Shown here piece after piece: positions 31,959-40,519 of a stretch of 40,519 bases of DNA. The notes under the pieces were generated by a model. That model made no database searches and was not told the DNA's origin. It was given only the letters and a program-made list of their open reading frames with translations. The DNA comes from Pseudomonas gessardii. GTDB taxonomy: Bacteria > Pseudomonadota > Gammaproteobacteria > Pseudomonadales > Pseudomonadaceae. How positions within the stretch are numbered: the stretch's first letter is position 1; every line of letters starts with the position of its first letter. The DNA lies in contig NZ_MNPU01000054.1 in the NCBI RefSeq assembly GCF_001983165.1, forward strand, positions 1 to 40,519, written 5' to 3'. The position numbers were made by a program, and so were the translations under genes.

Positions 31959-34184
31959 TCAGCGGATGGGATGTACAACCGCTGATGGGGCCTTGCCTCC
32001 CGCCAGGTCCATCGGGGGGAGTGGGGGCTGCTGGTCAAGCGCCATGATCACGGCGCTGATTTCACTGGCCGGCACCGCTGCACTGAGCAGGTAGCCCTGA
32101 GCGTAATCGCAGCCATACTTGCTCAATAGCTCCAGTTGCTGCAGGGTTTGCACCCCTTCGCAGATGACCTGCAGGTGCAGGGTGTGGGCCATGCCGATAA
32201 TCGCCTGGACAATTTCCATATCGGTGGTGGACTTGGGAATGTCCTGGATAAATGAACGGTCGATCTTCAGCGTATTGAGGGGCAGGCGCTTGAGGTAGGA
32301 GAGGGAGGAATAGCCGGTGCCAAAGTCGTCGATGGACAGTGCAACCCCCAGCGCGCGGATTTGCCGCAGCAGGATCAGGGTGCTGCTGATATTGCCCATC
32401 AAGGCATTTTCCGTCACTTCCAGTTCCAGGCGGCTGGCGGCGATGCCACTGCTGCGCAAGGCGTATTCGATTTCATCGGCCAGCTCGTCACGGGCCAGGT
32501 TCAGGGCCGAACAGTTCACGGCCATGATCAGGTCCGGGTGGCCTTGCTCCGTCAGCCAGCCCAGGTCGGCACAGGCCTGGCGTAGTACCCAGTTGTCGAG
32601 CTCGGCGACCAGGCCGTTGTTTTCGGCAATGCCGATAAACCGCTCGGGCGTCAGCAGCCCATGTTGTGGGTGTTGCCAGCGCACCAGGGCTTCGAGCCGT
32701 GTGACCTTGCCTTTGCGCAGATCAAGAATCGGTTGGTAGTACAGGGTCAGTTCTTTTTGCTTGCGCAATGCATGGCGCAGTTCCTCTTCCAACTGCAGTT
32801 CGAGAAAGGCCCGGGTCTTCAGGTTGGCGCTGAAGAAGTTCAGGCCGTTGCGCCCGGTATCCTTGGACTGATACAGCGCCAGGTCGGCGGTTTTCAGCAG
32901 TTCCTCACAGCTGGTCCCATCTTCGGGAAATACGCTGATCCCGATGCTGGTGGTCATTACCAGGCGCCGGCCGGCCAGCTCGATGGGTTCTTTCATTTTC
33001 TGCATGATGCGCTGGGCCATGTGCCGTGCTTCGTCGCGATGATGGATATTGATCAGGATGCAGAACTCATCGCCGCCAAACCGCGCCACCACATCATTGT
33101 GGCTGCGGACCGAACTCTTGATATGGTCGGCCAGCACCGTCAGCAGCTCATCGCCGGCATCGTGGCCGAGGCTGTCGTTGATCCGCTTGAAGTGGTCGAT
33201 GTCGAGAAAGATCACGGCCAGCATGCCCCCGGCCTGGGTTTTCTGCGCCAGCTTTTCGGCGAAGACCTGGTTGAAACCCCGGCGATTGAGCAGGCTGGTC
33301 AACGCATCGTAATGGGCCACTTGCTGCAGGGACGCACGCGCCTGGTCCAGCTCGCCAAGCAAGGCATTGACCCGACGCAGGTCGCGCTCCTTATGCTGCA
33401 GTTTCTTGTCGGCGAGGGCTGCACTGATGCTGCTGCCGATCACCAGCAAGGTGATGACGGCCACCGACAGGCCCAGTTGTGTCGGGTTGTTGTTGCTTGG
33501 CAATGACGACACCGCCCCGCTGGGCACCAGCAATTGCATGGCGGCCATGCCGGTGAAGTGCATGCTGATAATACCGGCGCCGAGCACCAGGCTGGCACCG
33601 TACTTGAGTAACTGGTGGAACATCCCGCTGCCATTGCGCAGGTATTGGGACAACAGTAGCGCCGCCAGGCTGGCCCCGATGGCGATCGCCACCGACAAGC
33701 CAAACAGCCCGCTGGAAAAATACATCTGGGCCTCGGAGCGCATGGCGGCCATGCCCACGTAATGCATCAGGGCGATGCCCAGGCCCATCCAGATGGCCGC
33801 TACCAAGTACTGGTGAATGCGCAGTTGGGCATGACTGAGGGTTTGCATGGCGAACAATGACGCGATCAGTGCGATCAGCAACGAGGCAAAGGTCAGGAAC
33901 CATTGGTAATGGATGGTAATGGGCGCCTGGAACGCCAGCATGCTGATGAAGTGCGCCGACCAGATCCCGCCGGCCAGGCAACCGGCACCGACCCCGCGCC
34001 AGCGGCGCTGTGCCGTCAGGTTGTCAACGTGGCCGACACGCTCGGCCATGTCCAGGGTGCCGAAGCCCGCTGCGCAGGCAACCAGGTACGCCAGTAGCAC
34101 CAGGAAGGGGTTGTGGGTGCAATCGAGTAACAAATACCCGCTCTCGGGAAGGGCGGTAAAAAAATGCAGGCCTAGCCATTCCAT
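31959..34184 (-). CDS. MHYT-GGDEF-EAL cyclic-di-GMP enzyme
   Basis: A 741-residue inner-membrane signalling protein. Residues about 25-260 carry seven to eight helices with MHYT motifs (AHFI 77-80, MHYV 140-143, MHFT 208-211), a proposed gas or copper sensor. A GGDEF cyclase domain follows with an intact FGGDEF at 369-374. Then comes an EAL phosphodiesterase domain (RLEALVRW with EAL 498-500, IDDFGTGYSS), also with key residues. Both enzymatic activities are thus possible. It resembles MucR and NbdA of P. aeruginosa; which one was not resolved. The start at 34184 is chosen over an upstream GTG because GGGA is 6-7 bases away. It is followed after 208 bases by the tubulin-like gene. Confidence 0.9.
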   Translation of the reverse strand: MEWLGLHFFTALPESGYLLLDCTHNPFLVLLAYLVACAAGFGTLDMAERVGHVDNLTAQRRWRGVGAGCLAGGIWSAHFISMLAFQAPITIHYQWFLTFASLLIALIASLFAMQTLSHAQLRIHQYLVAAIWMGLGIALMHYVGMAAMRSEAQMYFSSGLFGLSVAIAIGASLAALLLSQYLRNGSGMFHQLLKYGASLVLGAGIISMHFTGMAAMQLLVPSGAVSSLPSNNNPTQLGLSVAVITLLVIGSSISAALADKKLQHKERDLRRVNALLGELDQARASLQQVAHYDALTSLLNRRGFNQVFAEKLAQKTQAGGMLAVIFLDIDHFKRINDSLGHDAGDELLTVLADHIKSSVRSHNDVVARFGGDEFCILINIHHRDEARHMAQRIMQKMKEPIELAGRRLVMTTSIGISVFPEDGTSCEELLKTADLALYQSKDTGRNGLNFFSANLKTRAFLELQLEEELRHALRKQKELTLYYQPILDLRKGKVTRLEALVRWQHPQHGLLTPERFIGIAENNGLVAELDNWVLRQACADLGWLTEQGHPDLIMAVNCSALNLARDELADEIEYALRSSGIAASRLELEVTENALMGNISSTLILLRQIRALGVALSIDDFGTGYSSLSYLKRLPLNTLKIDRSFIQDIPKSTTDMEIVQAIIGMAHTLHLQVICEGVQTLQQLELLSKYGCDYAQGYLLSAAVPASEISAVIMALDQQPPLPPMDLAGGKAPSAVVHPIR

Positions 34185-34327
34185 AGCATGTCCCGTTACA
34201 GAGTCATCTCGTGTCACGGCGCGCGGCGATGACCTATGCAGTCGAGTATAGAGGGCTCAATGGAATCGCAAGGGGTAATGGCATTTTGATTGCTTTGATT
34301 TTGGCATGCCGGCTATAGCCAATGGTG

Positions 34328-34696
34328 CTAAGCGCTGATGGGCAGCTCAAACGCGTAAGGCGGTTGCTCCAGCGGCGCCAGGCCGAACGCGGCGCGTGCG
34401 GCGTCACAATCGACGTTCACCTCGCCCTGGCTCCACGACGACTCGAACTCCCGGCATACACTGGAGCGCTGCTCGTAGATCGAACAGCGCGTGGCGCTGC
34501 CTACTTCACCTTCAAGGCTGCAGCAGCGTGCCGGTTTTTGGTCGGTGCCGATCATCGCCACCCGGGTGGGGTTGATCTGGGTCACCAGCTCATCGGGCAC
34601 GGTGCCGCCTGATGAAGCGCATTCGCCCCAAAAGAAAGACACGCGAAAGTGTGAACAGCAGGCACCGCAATTCAGACACGGACTGGCATCGGACAT
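34328..34696 (-). CDS. YkgJ-family cysteine cluster protein
   Basis: A 122-residue protein with the zinc/iron-cluster pattern CLNCGACC (residues 7-14), then ARCCSLEG, TRCSIYEQRSSVCREFE and NVDCDAAR. These cysteines are typical of the YkgJ (UPF0153) family, predicted to bind a metal cluster; the function is unknown. It lies between the MHYT gene on the same strand and the divergent MFS gene. Confidence 0.85.
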   Translation of the reverse strand: MSDASPCLNCGACCSHFRVSFFWGECASSGGTVPDELVTQINPTRVAMIGTDQKPARCCSLEGEVGSATRCSIYEQRSSVCREFESSWSQGEVNVDCDAARAAFGLAPLEQPPYAFELPISA

Positions 34697-34941
34697 GGCA
34701 CGTCATCAATAAGAGGTAAGGGGGAACAGCGGAAGGCTCGCTATTCTATGCCTGCCAAGGCGCTTGGGAAGGGGGGCGCGTGCTTATTTTTTTGCCGGGC
34801 AAATCCTGCTGTCCTGGATGAAATTACGCCCTATCAGCTTTACGAATCATTACAGACAACCGCGCCGCGTCTGACTAGATTGCAGGTTCCGGGCAGGATG
34901 CGTCGGCATCGAGCCTCTATAACAATAAAAGAGACGGACCC

Positions 34942-36288
34942 ATGCAGAACTCGACCCAAGCGGCGAATGCCTGGCGCATTCTGTTCCTGCTGTTCCTGGC
35001 CAACCTGTTCAACTTCTTTGATCGCACGATCCCGGCGATCATCATCGAGCCGATCCGCATGGAATGGCACCTCAGTGACTTCCAGCTCGGCCTTATCGGT
35101 ACCGCGTTCACCATCGTCTACGCCATTGCCGGCTTGCCCCTGGGACGCCTGGCCGATACCGGCTCGCGCAGCAAGCTGATGGGCTGGGGCCTGGCAAGTT
35201 GGAGCGCGCTGACGGCGGTCAATGGCATGGTTGGCAATTTCTGGACGTTCCTGCTGGTGCGCATGGGCATCGGCATTGGCGAAGCCAGCTATGCGCCGGC
35301 GGCCAACTCGCTGATCGGCGACCTGTTCCCGGCCCACCGTCGCGCCCGGGCCATGGGGATTTTCATGCTGGGCCTGCCCCTGGGCCTGTTGCTGGCCTTC
35401 TTCACCATCGGCGCGATGGTCAAGGCGTTCGACAGCTGGCGAGCACCGTTCTTTATTGCAGCCATCCCGGGGCTGATCCTCGCGGTATTTATGTTCTACA
35501 TCAAGGAGCCCAAGCGCGGCGCGGCCGAAACCGTGCAAGTCTCCCAGGAGAAGGTCGACCGGCCGATCCGCCGGGTGCTGGCGGTGCCGACCTTCCTGTG
35601 GCTGGTGCTGGCGGGGTTGTGTTTCAACTTTGCCACTTATGCCTGCAACTCGTTCCTGGTGCCGATGCTGCAACGCTACTTCTTGATGCCCTTGCAGGAG
35701 GCGGCGGTTGCTACCGGGGTCATTGTGGGGGTGACCGGCTTGTTTGGCCTGACCCTGGGTGGCCTGGTGGCCGACAAGATTCACCAGCGCATAGCCAATG
35801 GCCGCCTGCTGTTTGCCGCGTTCAGCCTGATCATCTCCACGCTGACCACGGCCTGGGCCCTGCACGCCGGGCGGATCGAGATCGGGGTGTTTGTGGCGGT
35901 GTTCAGTGTGGGCTGGTTGTTTGCCTATAACTTCTACACCTGTGTGTATACGGCGATCCAGGACGTGGTGGAACCGCGTCTGCGGGCCACGGCCATGGCG
36001 CTGTTCTTCGCCGGCCTGTATCTGCTGGGTGGCGGTATGGGGCCGGTGGTGGTGGGGGCGCTGTCTGATTACTTTGCCCATGCGGCGATGTACGCGGCGG
36101 GTGCCGAGCAGATGACCGAGGCGTTCAAGGCCGTGGGCCTGCATGACGCCATGTACCTGATCCCGGTGGCGTTGTTCCTGACCATGCTGTTTCTGTTCCA
36201 GGCTTCGCGGTGTTTTGTGCGCGATGCCCAGCGGATGAAGGATGGGTTGGGGAAGGTTGAGGTGCCCGGGCCTGCGGTGACAGCTTGA
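34942..36288 (+). CDS. MFS transporter
   Basis: A 448-residue major facilitator with 12 predicted helices. The N-terminal half has the signature FDRTIPAIIIEPIRMEW and GRLADTGSRSKLMGWGLASW (motif A-like GxLaDrxxxR/K), then RMGIGIGEASYAPAANSLIGDLFP, which recalls Spinster-type transporters. The substrate is unknown. The 245 bases upstream hold no gene and presumably contain its promoter. It is convergent with rapA. Confidence 0.88.
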   Translation: MQNSTQAANAWRILFLLFLANLFNFFDRTIPAIIIEPIRMEWHLSDFQLGLIGTAFTIVYAIAGLPLGRLADTGSRSKLMGWGLASWSALTAVNGMVGNFWTFLLVRMGIGIGEASYAPAANSLIGDLFPAHRRARAMGIFMLGLPLGLLLAFFTIGAMVKAFDSWRAPFFIAAIPGLILAVFMFYIKEPKRGAAETVQVSQEKVDRPIRRVLAVPTFLWLVLAGLCFNFATYACNSFLVPMLQRYFLMPLQEAAVATGVIVGVTGLFGLTLGGLVADKIHQRIANGRLLFAAFSLIISTLTTAWALHAGRIEIGVFVAVFSVGWLFAYNFYTCVYTAIQDVVEPRLRATAMALFFAGLYLLGGGMGPVVVGALSDYFAHAAMYAAGAEQMTEAFKAVGLHDAMYLIPVALFLTMLFLFQASRCFVRDAQRMKDGLGKVEVPGPAVTA

Positions 36289-36302
36289 GACCGAGGTGAC
36301 TG

Positions 36303-36369
36303 CATCGCGGGCAAGCCCGCTCCCACAGGGGAATGCATTGCAAATGTGGGAGCGGGCTTGCCCGCGATG
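36303..36369. repeat. REPIN 5 (REP doublet)
   Basis: CATCGCGGGCAAGCCC, then GCTCCCACA, and TGTGGGAGC, then GGGCTTGCCCGCGATG, perfect complements around a 17-base spacer. It lies between the MFS stop and the rapA terminator. Confidence 0.9.
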
Positions 36370-36403
36370 AGGCCCTGACTCACAGCACACATCCAAAATG
36401 AAT

Positions 36404-36428
36404 AAAAAAGGCCCGCATTGCGCGGGCC
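36404..36428 (-). terminator. Intrinsic terminator of rapA
   Basis: On the minus strand GGCCCGC, loop GCAAT, GCGGGCC, then TTTTTT. A 7-base GC stem with a T-tract, about 28 bases after the rapA stop; it may also act on the convergent MFS transcript. Confidence 0.9.
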
Positions 36429-36455
36429 TTCTTGTTCAACAGGGCAGGACGCGGA

Positions 36456-39302
36456 TCAACCGGCGACCAGCACCCGAATCGCCTCCAACCGCAGCGCCGC
36501 CTTGTCGAGCATGGCCAGGCCTTGCTCGCGCTGTTGGCGCAGGGCAACCAGCTCGCTGTCGCGCACGCTCGGGTTGACGGCTTGCAGGGCGGTCAGGCGC
36601 GCCAGCTCTTCGTCAGTGTCTGCCGCCAGGCGACGTTGCGCCTCGGCTACACGTTCGGCATGGCGCGGGGCGATTTTTTCTTCGCCGGCGTTGATCCGAG
36701 GCGTCAGCTGATCGCGCTGGGCCTGCACGAACTTATTGGCACTGGCCCGTGGCACGCTTTCCAGCTGGTCGTTCAAGGTGGTGAAAGACACCCGGCCCGA
36801 CAAGTCATTGCCATTGGTATCCAGCAGGCAGCGCAGGGCCGCCGGCGGCAGGTAGCGACCCAGTTGCAGTGAGCGCGGTGCCACCACTTCACTGACATAG
36901 AGCAGTTCGAGCAACACGGTGCCCGGCTTGAGCGCCTTGTTCTTGATCAGCGCCACGGCGGTGTTGCCCATGGAGCCGGACAGTACCAGGTCCATGCCGC
37001 CCTGGACCATCGGGTGCTCCCAGGTGATGAACTGCATGTCTTCGCGCGACAGTGCCTGGTTGCGGTCGTAGGTGATGGTCACGCCTTCGTCGTCGCCGAG
37101 GGGGAAACTGGCGTCGAGCATTTTTTCGCTGGGCTTGAGGATCAGCGCGTTTTCCGAATGGTCTTCGCTGTCGATGCCAAACGCATCGAACAGGGTTTCC
37201 ATGTAGATCGGCAGGGTGAACTGATCGTCTTGCTCCAGAATATCCTCGACCAGCGCATCACCTTCGCCAGCGCCGCCGGAATTGAGCTCCAGCAGGCGGT
37301 CGCGACCTGTGTGCAGCTCGGCTTCCAGGCGCTCGCGCTCGGTGCGGGCTTCGTCGATCAGCGCTTGCCATTGGCCGTCGTCGGCGTTTTCCAGCAGCGG
37401 CAGCAGGCGTGGGCCGAACTGGTGCTGCAAGGCGTTGCCGGTCGGGCAGGTATTCAGGAAGGCATTCAAGGCTTCGTGGTACCACTGGAACAGGCGCTCT
37501 TGCGGGCTGGTTTCCAGGTACGGCACGTGCAGTTCGATCACGTGTTTCTGGCCGATGCGGTCCAGACGGCCGATGCGTTGCTCCAGCAAGTCCGGGTGCG
37601 ACGGCAGGTCGAACAGCACCAGGTGGTGGGAAAACTGGAAGTTGCGACCTTCACTGCCGATTTCCGAACAGATCAGCACCTGGGCGCCGAACTCTTCGTC
37701 GGCGAAGTAGGCGGCGGCGCGGTCGCGCTCAAGGATGTTCATACCCTCGTGGAACACCGTGGCCGGGATACCGGAACGTACGCGCAGGGCGTCTTCCAGG
37801 TCCATGGCGGTTTCGGCATGGGCGCAGATCACCAGGACCTTGGTGCGCTTGAGCATTTTCAGCTGATCGATCAGCCACTCCACGCGCGGGTCGAAGCGCC
37901 ACCAGCGGTTTTCTTCTTCTATATCCGGCTGCGACTGGAAGCTGACTTCCGGGTACAGCTCGGCATGCTCGCCCAGCGGCAGCTCCAGGTATTCGTCCGG
38001 GCACGGCAGCGGGTAGGCGTGCAGCTTGCGCTCGGGGAAGCCTTGCACGGCGGCGCGGGTGTTACGGAACAGCACGCGGCCGGTGCCATGGCGGTCCAGC
38101 AGCTCGCGCACCAGGCGCGCACTGGCTTGGGTGTCGCCATCGTTGACGGCGGCCAGCAGGGCTTCGCCTTCGTTGCCGAGGAAGCCCTGGATAGTCTTGT
38201 GCGCAGCCGGTGAAAGGCGGCCCTTGTCCATCAGCTCCTGCACGGCTTCGGCCACCGGGCGATAGTTCTCGCTCTCGGCGCGGAAGGCTTTGACGTCATG
38301 GAAACGGTTCGGGTCCAGCAGGCGCAGACGGGCGAAGTGGCTGTCCTGGCCCAGTTGTTCCGGGGTCGCGGTCAGCAGCAGCACGCCGGGAATGGTCTCG
38401 GCCAGTTGTTCGACCAGTTGGTATTCGGCACTGGCTTTTTCTTCGTGCCAGACCAGGTGGTGCGCTTCGTCGACCACCATCAAGTCCCAGCCGGCGGCAA
38501 ACAGCGCGTCCTGGGCTTTTTCGTCGTCCACCAGCCATTCCAGGGCCACCAGCGCGAGCTGGGTGTCTTCAAACGGGTTGCTGGCATCGCTTTCGATAAA
38601 CCGCTCTTCGTCGAACAGTGCGACTTGCAGGTTGAAACGCCGGCGCATTTCCACCAGCCATTGGTGCTGCAGGTTCTCCGGGACCAGGATCAGCACGCGG
38701 TTGGCGCGGCCGGACAGCAGCTGGCGATGGATCACCAGGCCGGCTTCGATGGTCTTGCCCAGGCCCACTTCGTCGGCCAGCAGTACCCGTGGCGCGATCC
38801 GGTCGGCGACTTCGCGGGCAATGTGCAATTGGTGCGCAATCGGCTGCGCACGCACGCCGCCCAGGCCCCAGAGCGAGGACTGCAATTGGCGGCTGGTGTG
38901 TTCCAGGGTGTGGTAGCGCAGGGAGAACCAGGCCAGCGGGTCGATCTGGCCGGCGAACAGACGGTCGCTGGCGAGGCGGAACTGGATAAAGTTCGACAGT
39001 TGGGTTTCTGGCAGGGTGACGGGCTCGTTCTGCCCATTGAGGCCATGGTAGACCAGCAGGCCGTCGACATCGTCGACCTCGCGCACGGTCATTTTCCAGC
39101 CTTCGAAGTGGGTGATGGTGTCACCCGGCGAAAACCTCACGCGAGTGAGGGGCGCATTCCGTAGCGCATACTGGCGGGTGTCGCCAGTGGCCGGATAGAG
39201 CACGGTCAGCAAGCGGCCGTCCTGTGCCAGAACGGTGCCTAACCCCAGCTCTGCTTCGCTGTCACTAATCCAGCGTTGCCCCGGTTGATACTGCTGCGCC
39301 AT
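36456..39302 (-). CDS. rapA: RNA polymerase-associated helicase-like protein RapA
   Basis: A 948-residue SWI2/SNF2 ATPase that binds RNA polymerase and promotes its recycling after transcription. The N-terminal Tudor-like part (QRWISDSEAELGLGTVLAQDG) is followed by Walker A DEVGLGKT at 177-184 and the DEAH box at 278-281. The C-terminal helicase half (LICSEIGSEGRNFQF, LEQRIGRLDRIGQ) and a RapA-specific tail follow. Length and motif order are normal. It is divergent from the small-protein gene at 39521 with a 218-base gap. Confidence 0.96.
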   Translation of the reverse strand: MAQQYQPGQRWISDSEAELGLGTVLAQDGRLLTVLYPATGDTRQYALRNAPLTRVRFSPGDTITHFEGWKMTVREVDDVDGLLVYHGLNGQNEPVTLPETQLSNFIQFRLASDRLFAGQIDPLAWFSLRYHTLEHTSRQLQSSLWGLGGVRAQPIAHQLHIAREVADRIAPRVLLADEVGLGKTIEAGLVIHRQLLSGRANRVLILVPENLQHQWLVEMRRRFNLQVALFDEERFIESDASNPFEDTQLALVALEWLVDDEKAQDALFAAGWDLMVVDEAHHLVWHEEKASAEYQLVEQLAETIPGVLLLTATPEQLGQDSHFARLRLLDPNRFHDVKAFRAESENYRPVAEAVQELMDKGRLSPAAHKTIQGFLGNEGEALLAAVNDGDTQASARLVRELLDRHGTGRVLFRNTRAAVQGFPERKLHAYPLPCPDEYLELPLGEHAELYPEVSFQSQPDIEEENRWWRFDPRVEWLIDQLKMLKRTKVLVICAHAETAMDLEDALRVRSGIPATVFHEGMNILERDRAAAYFADEEFGAQVLICSEIGSEGRNFQFSHHLVLFDLPSHPDLLEQRIGRLDRIGQKHVIELHVPYLETSPQERLFQWYHEALNAFLNTCPTGNALQHQFGPRLLPLLENADDGQWQALIDEARTERERLEAELHTGRDRLLELNSGGAGEGDALVEDILEQDDQFTLPIYMETLFDAFGIDSEDHSENALILKPSEKMLDASFPLGDDEGVTITYDRNQALSREDMQFITWEHPMVQGGMDLVLSGSMGNTAVALIKNKALKPGTVLLELLYVSEVVAPRSLQLGRYLPPAALRCLLDTNGNDLSGRVSFTTLNDQLESVPRASANKFVQAQRDQLTPRINAGEEKIAPRHAERVAEAQRRLAADTDEELARLTALQAVNPSVRDSELVALRQQREQGLAMLDKAALRLEAIRVLVAG

Positions 39303-39520
39303 GCTGCCTGACTCCCGCCGTGAAAAAGCCGACTATTCTAACGGAACAAGGCCCCCAGCCAAAGGACTCTGACAAAAACTACTCCTCTTGCGGGGCGCAA
39401 AGAGGGCGATTCGACGGGTGGCGGGGCACTGGCGACTGACGACTGGGTCACAAGTTGGCGGCCCCAGGCTCAAGTCGCTGGTACAGCAGCCGACAGCCTG
39501 CTGACAGGAGACCCATAATT

Positions 39521-39862
39521 ATGTTGCCACCGATCTTGCCCTTGAGTGTTGTGCCGGTCACGTCGCAACTCGACCCCGTGCGCCCAAAACCCGATATTCC
39601 ACCGGTGGTGCCTGCGCAGCCGAGCTCCAACGAAAGCACCATCGACCTCAAGCACCGCGACGCCGAGCAATCGACCCTGATGCTGCGCGAGGAACAACGA
39701 CGCCAGCAGGAACAACAAAAGCGCCGACGCGAGGCCGATGAAGATCCCGAGCAGCACCTGGCCATTCCCGGTGACGAACTGAATGCCGATAACACGGTGC
39801 CGGTCGCGCCGTTGATCGAGGATGCGCCCCGCCAGGGGTTGTGGGTGGATGTCGAGGTTTGA
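39521..39862 (+). CDS. Small conserved hypothetical protein, Pro-rich and coiled
   Basis: A 113-residue cytoplasmic protein of unknown function. The N terminus is Pro-rich (LPPILPLSVVPVTSQLDPVRPKP). A charged helix, probably coiled coil, spans about 55-80 (REEQRRQQEQQKRRREADED), followed by an acidic tail ending GLWVDVEV. AGGAG lies about 10 bases before the ATG, longer than ideal. Its codon use resembles the neighbours. Close relatives are, as I recall, sometimes misnamed aspartate-semialdehyde dehydrogenase; nothing in this sequence supports that. Confidence 0.65.
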   Translation: MLPPILPLSVVPVTSQLDPVRPKPDIPPVVPAQPSSNESTIDLKHRDAEQSTLMLREEQRRQQEQQKRRREADEDPEQHLAIPGDELNADNTVPVAPLIEDAPRQGLWVDVEV

Positions 39863-39920
39863 CCCCCGGGTGGGCCAGGACGCATTATTGCGTCACGCCA
39901 GCCACCACGTAAGCCAAGCC

Positions 39921-40079
39921 ATGAGTGACGACAAGCTGATCGACCTGAATGCCGAACGGGCCAAACGGGTCCACGACCTCAACGACAAGCGTCTTAATGA
40001 CGTGCGCCAGGCGTTCGAGCAGGCCATGCCCTTGGGCAAAACCAAGAAAAAGCCGAAAAACAAAACGAAAAAGCGCTGA
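39921..40079 (+). CDS. Short basic-tailed conserved protein
   Basis: A 52-residue protein: an acidic helix (MSDDKLIDLNAERAKRVHDLN) followed by a strongly basic C terminus (KTKKKPKNKTKKR). Start at 39921; an in-frame upstream extension has no supporting ribosome site. It lies 58 bases after the previous small gene on the same strand and may share its transcript. The basic tail suggests nucleic-acid or ribosome contact, which is inference. No family recognised. Confidence 0.6.
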   Translation: MSDDKLIDLNAERAKRVHDLNDKRLNDVRQAFEQAMPLGKTKKKPKNKTKKR

Positions 40080-40143
40080 AATGCCCTGAATCTGTTGATA
40101 CAGGTCAGTTATTCCCCTTCTTTACGCCCCGTTGCGGGCGACA

Positions 40144-40157
40144 TTGATCCCCGTCAA
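40144..40157 (+). promoter_or_regulatory. ANR/DNR (FNR-type) box before ccoM
   Basis: TTGAT-CCCC-GTCAA matches the ANR consensus TTGAT-N4-ATCAA with one difference. Its centre is about 41.5 bases before a transcription start near 40192, with TAACTT (40180-40185) as -10, the class II activator geometry. A weaker TTGAT-N4-GTCAG lies near 40096. This predicts oxygen-limited expression. Confidence 0.6.
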
Positions 40158-40222
40158 TTTCTCCCCCCGACTTCTTGGTTAACTTAGCCCTATCGCAACA
40201 AGGCAAGAGCAGGAGGCCGGTC

Positions 40223-40339
40223 ATGTTTTTCGATAATGTGGTTTTCGCCGGGGTGCTGACTGTCGGCCTCATGGTGCTGTTTTTTGTAGGGTTTGGGTTT
40301 TTTATCTGGAAAGACGCGAACAAGCGTAAAAAACCATAG
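40223..40339 (+). CDS. ccoM: Small membrane protein, probable cbb3 oxidase subunit CcoM
   Basis: A 38-residue protein: a short N terminus MFFDNVVF, one membrane helix (about residues 8-29, AGVLTVGLMVLFFVGFGFFI) and a basic tail WKDANKRKKP. Size, topology and sequence recall CcoM, the single-helix subunit of cbb3-type cytochrome c oxidase described in Pseudomonas stutzeri and encoded away from the cco operon. AGGAGG is 6 bases before the ATG, a strong site. The ANR box upstream fits a low-oxygen oxidase component. The identification is from memory and context, without a search. Confidence 0.7.
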   Translation: MFFDNVVFAGVLTVGLMVLFFVGFGFFIWKDANKRKKP

Positions 40340-40374
40340 GTTTTTCCGGGTTACATGAGCACGCAAGGCATTTT

Positions 40375-40399
40375 GGGCGACTTCGGTCGCCCTTTTTTT
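40375..40399 (+). terminator. Intrinsic terminator of ccoM
   Basis: GGGCGAC, tetraloop TTCG, GTCGCCC, then TTTTTTT. A perfect 7-base stem with a stable UUCG loop, 35 bases after the ccoM stop. Confidence 0.95.
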
Positions 40400-40400
40400 G

Positions 40401-40519
40401 GTGCGCCAGGCATGGCGCGTTGCGCGCAAGCGCAACCAGCTTGGCTGTGGTGGCCACGCTGGTGACTGGGAGGTGAAAGTCCTCTACACACCCGGCAAGG
40501 GGAAGTGTTAGCCAGAGGC
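40401..40519 (+). mobile_element. 5' end of a group II intron (truncated by window)
   Basis: Starts GTGCGCC two bases after the T-run of the ccoM terminator. GCGCC/GGCGC pair around AGGCAT. GTTGCGC/GCGCAAC close a GCAA tetraloop (40419-40436). The later GGTGAAAGTCCTC and GGCAAGGGGAAGTG segments are typical of group II domain I. The GTGYG start and the insertion directly after a terminator hairpin fit bacterial group II introns, particularly class C. The reverse transcriptase gene would lie beyond the window. Confidence 0.7.

Overview
The window reads as chromosome of a fluorescens-type Pseudomonas. Supporting signs are the GC-rich coding sequence, a braCDEFG-type branched-chain amino-acid transporter in the Pseudomonas gene order, and DinG, PdxH, SlyB, NhaA and RapA genes typical of the genus. 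There are also five copies of the Pseudomonas REP doublet (REPIN), the repeat containing GGGCTTGCCCGCGAT. No rRNA, tRNA or CRISPR array was seen.

Layout. 1-9.2 kb: secreted collagen-like protein, CopD-type membrane protein, DinG helicase, agarase-like glycoside hydrolase, EstB-type serine hydrolase, OmpA-domain lipoprotein with a histone-like Lys/Ala tail, PdxH. 9.3-10.2 kb: small membrane protein and SlyB lipoprotein with a clear promoter and terminator. 10.25-13.6 kb is an accessory island: an IS30-family element, a pyocin-S6-type immunity gene, a frameshifted second immunity gene, an 11-G tract, and an S-type-pyocin-like toxin translationally coupled to its own immunity gene. 13.7-20.9 kb returns to core genes: NhaA, a Cds1-like PLP enzyme, an FAD oxidoreductase, a lipoprotein, a small periplasmic protein, and a divergent SDR/LysR pair.

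20.9-23.4 kb is a bufferin (RiPP metallophore) operon, bufA-bufB-bufC-doxX, whose last three genes overlap by 4 bases each. BufA is the exported Cys-containing precursor, BufB the multinuclear iron enzyme and BufC its partner. 23.6-28.6 kb is the bra operon, with an internal terminator between braC and braD that probably raises BraC over the membrane and ATPase subunits.

29-40.5 kb: DUF2288 protein; a 726-residue tubulin/FtsZ-superfamily protein carrying GGGTGSG; an MHYT-GGDEF-EAL cyclic-di-GMP protein; a YkgJ cysteine-cluster protein; an MFS transporter; RapA; two small uncharacterised proteins; and a 38-residue membrane protein that looks like the cbb3-oxidase subunit CcoM behind an ANR box. 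Immediately after the ccoM terminator the window ends in what looks like the 5' end of a group II intron.

Most worth following up: the tubulin-like GTPase, the bufferin operon, the toxin island with its orphan and broken immunity genes, and the terminator-associated intron. Family names rest on recognition of sequence motifs without database searches.
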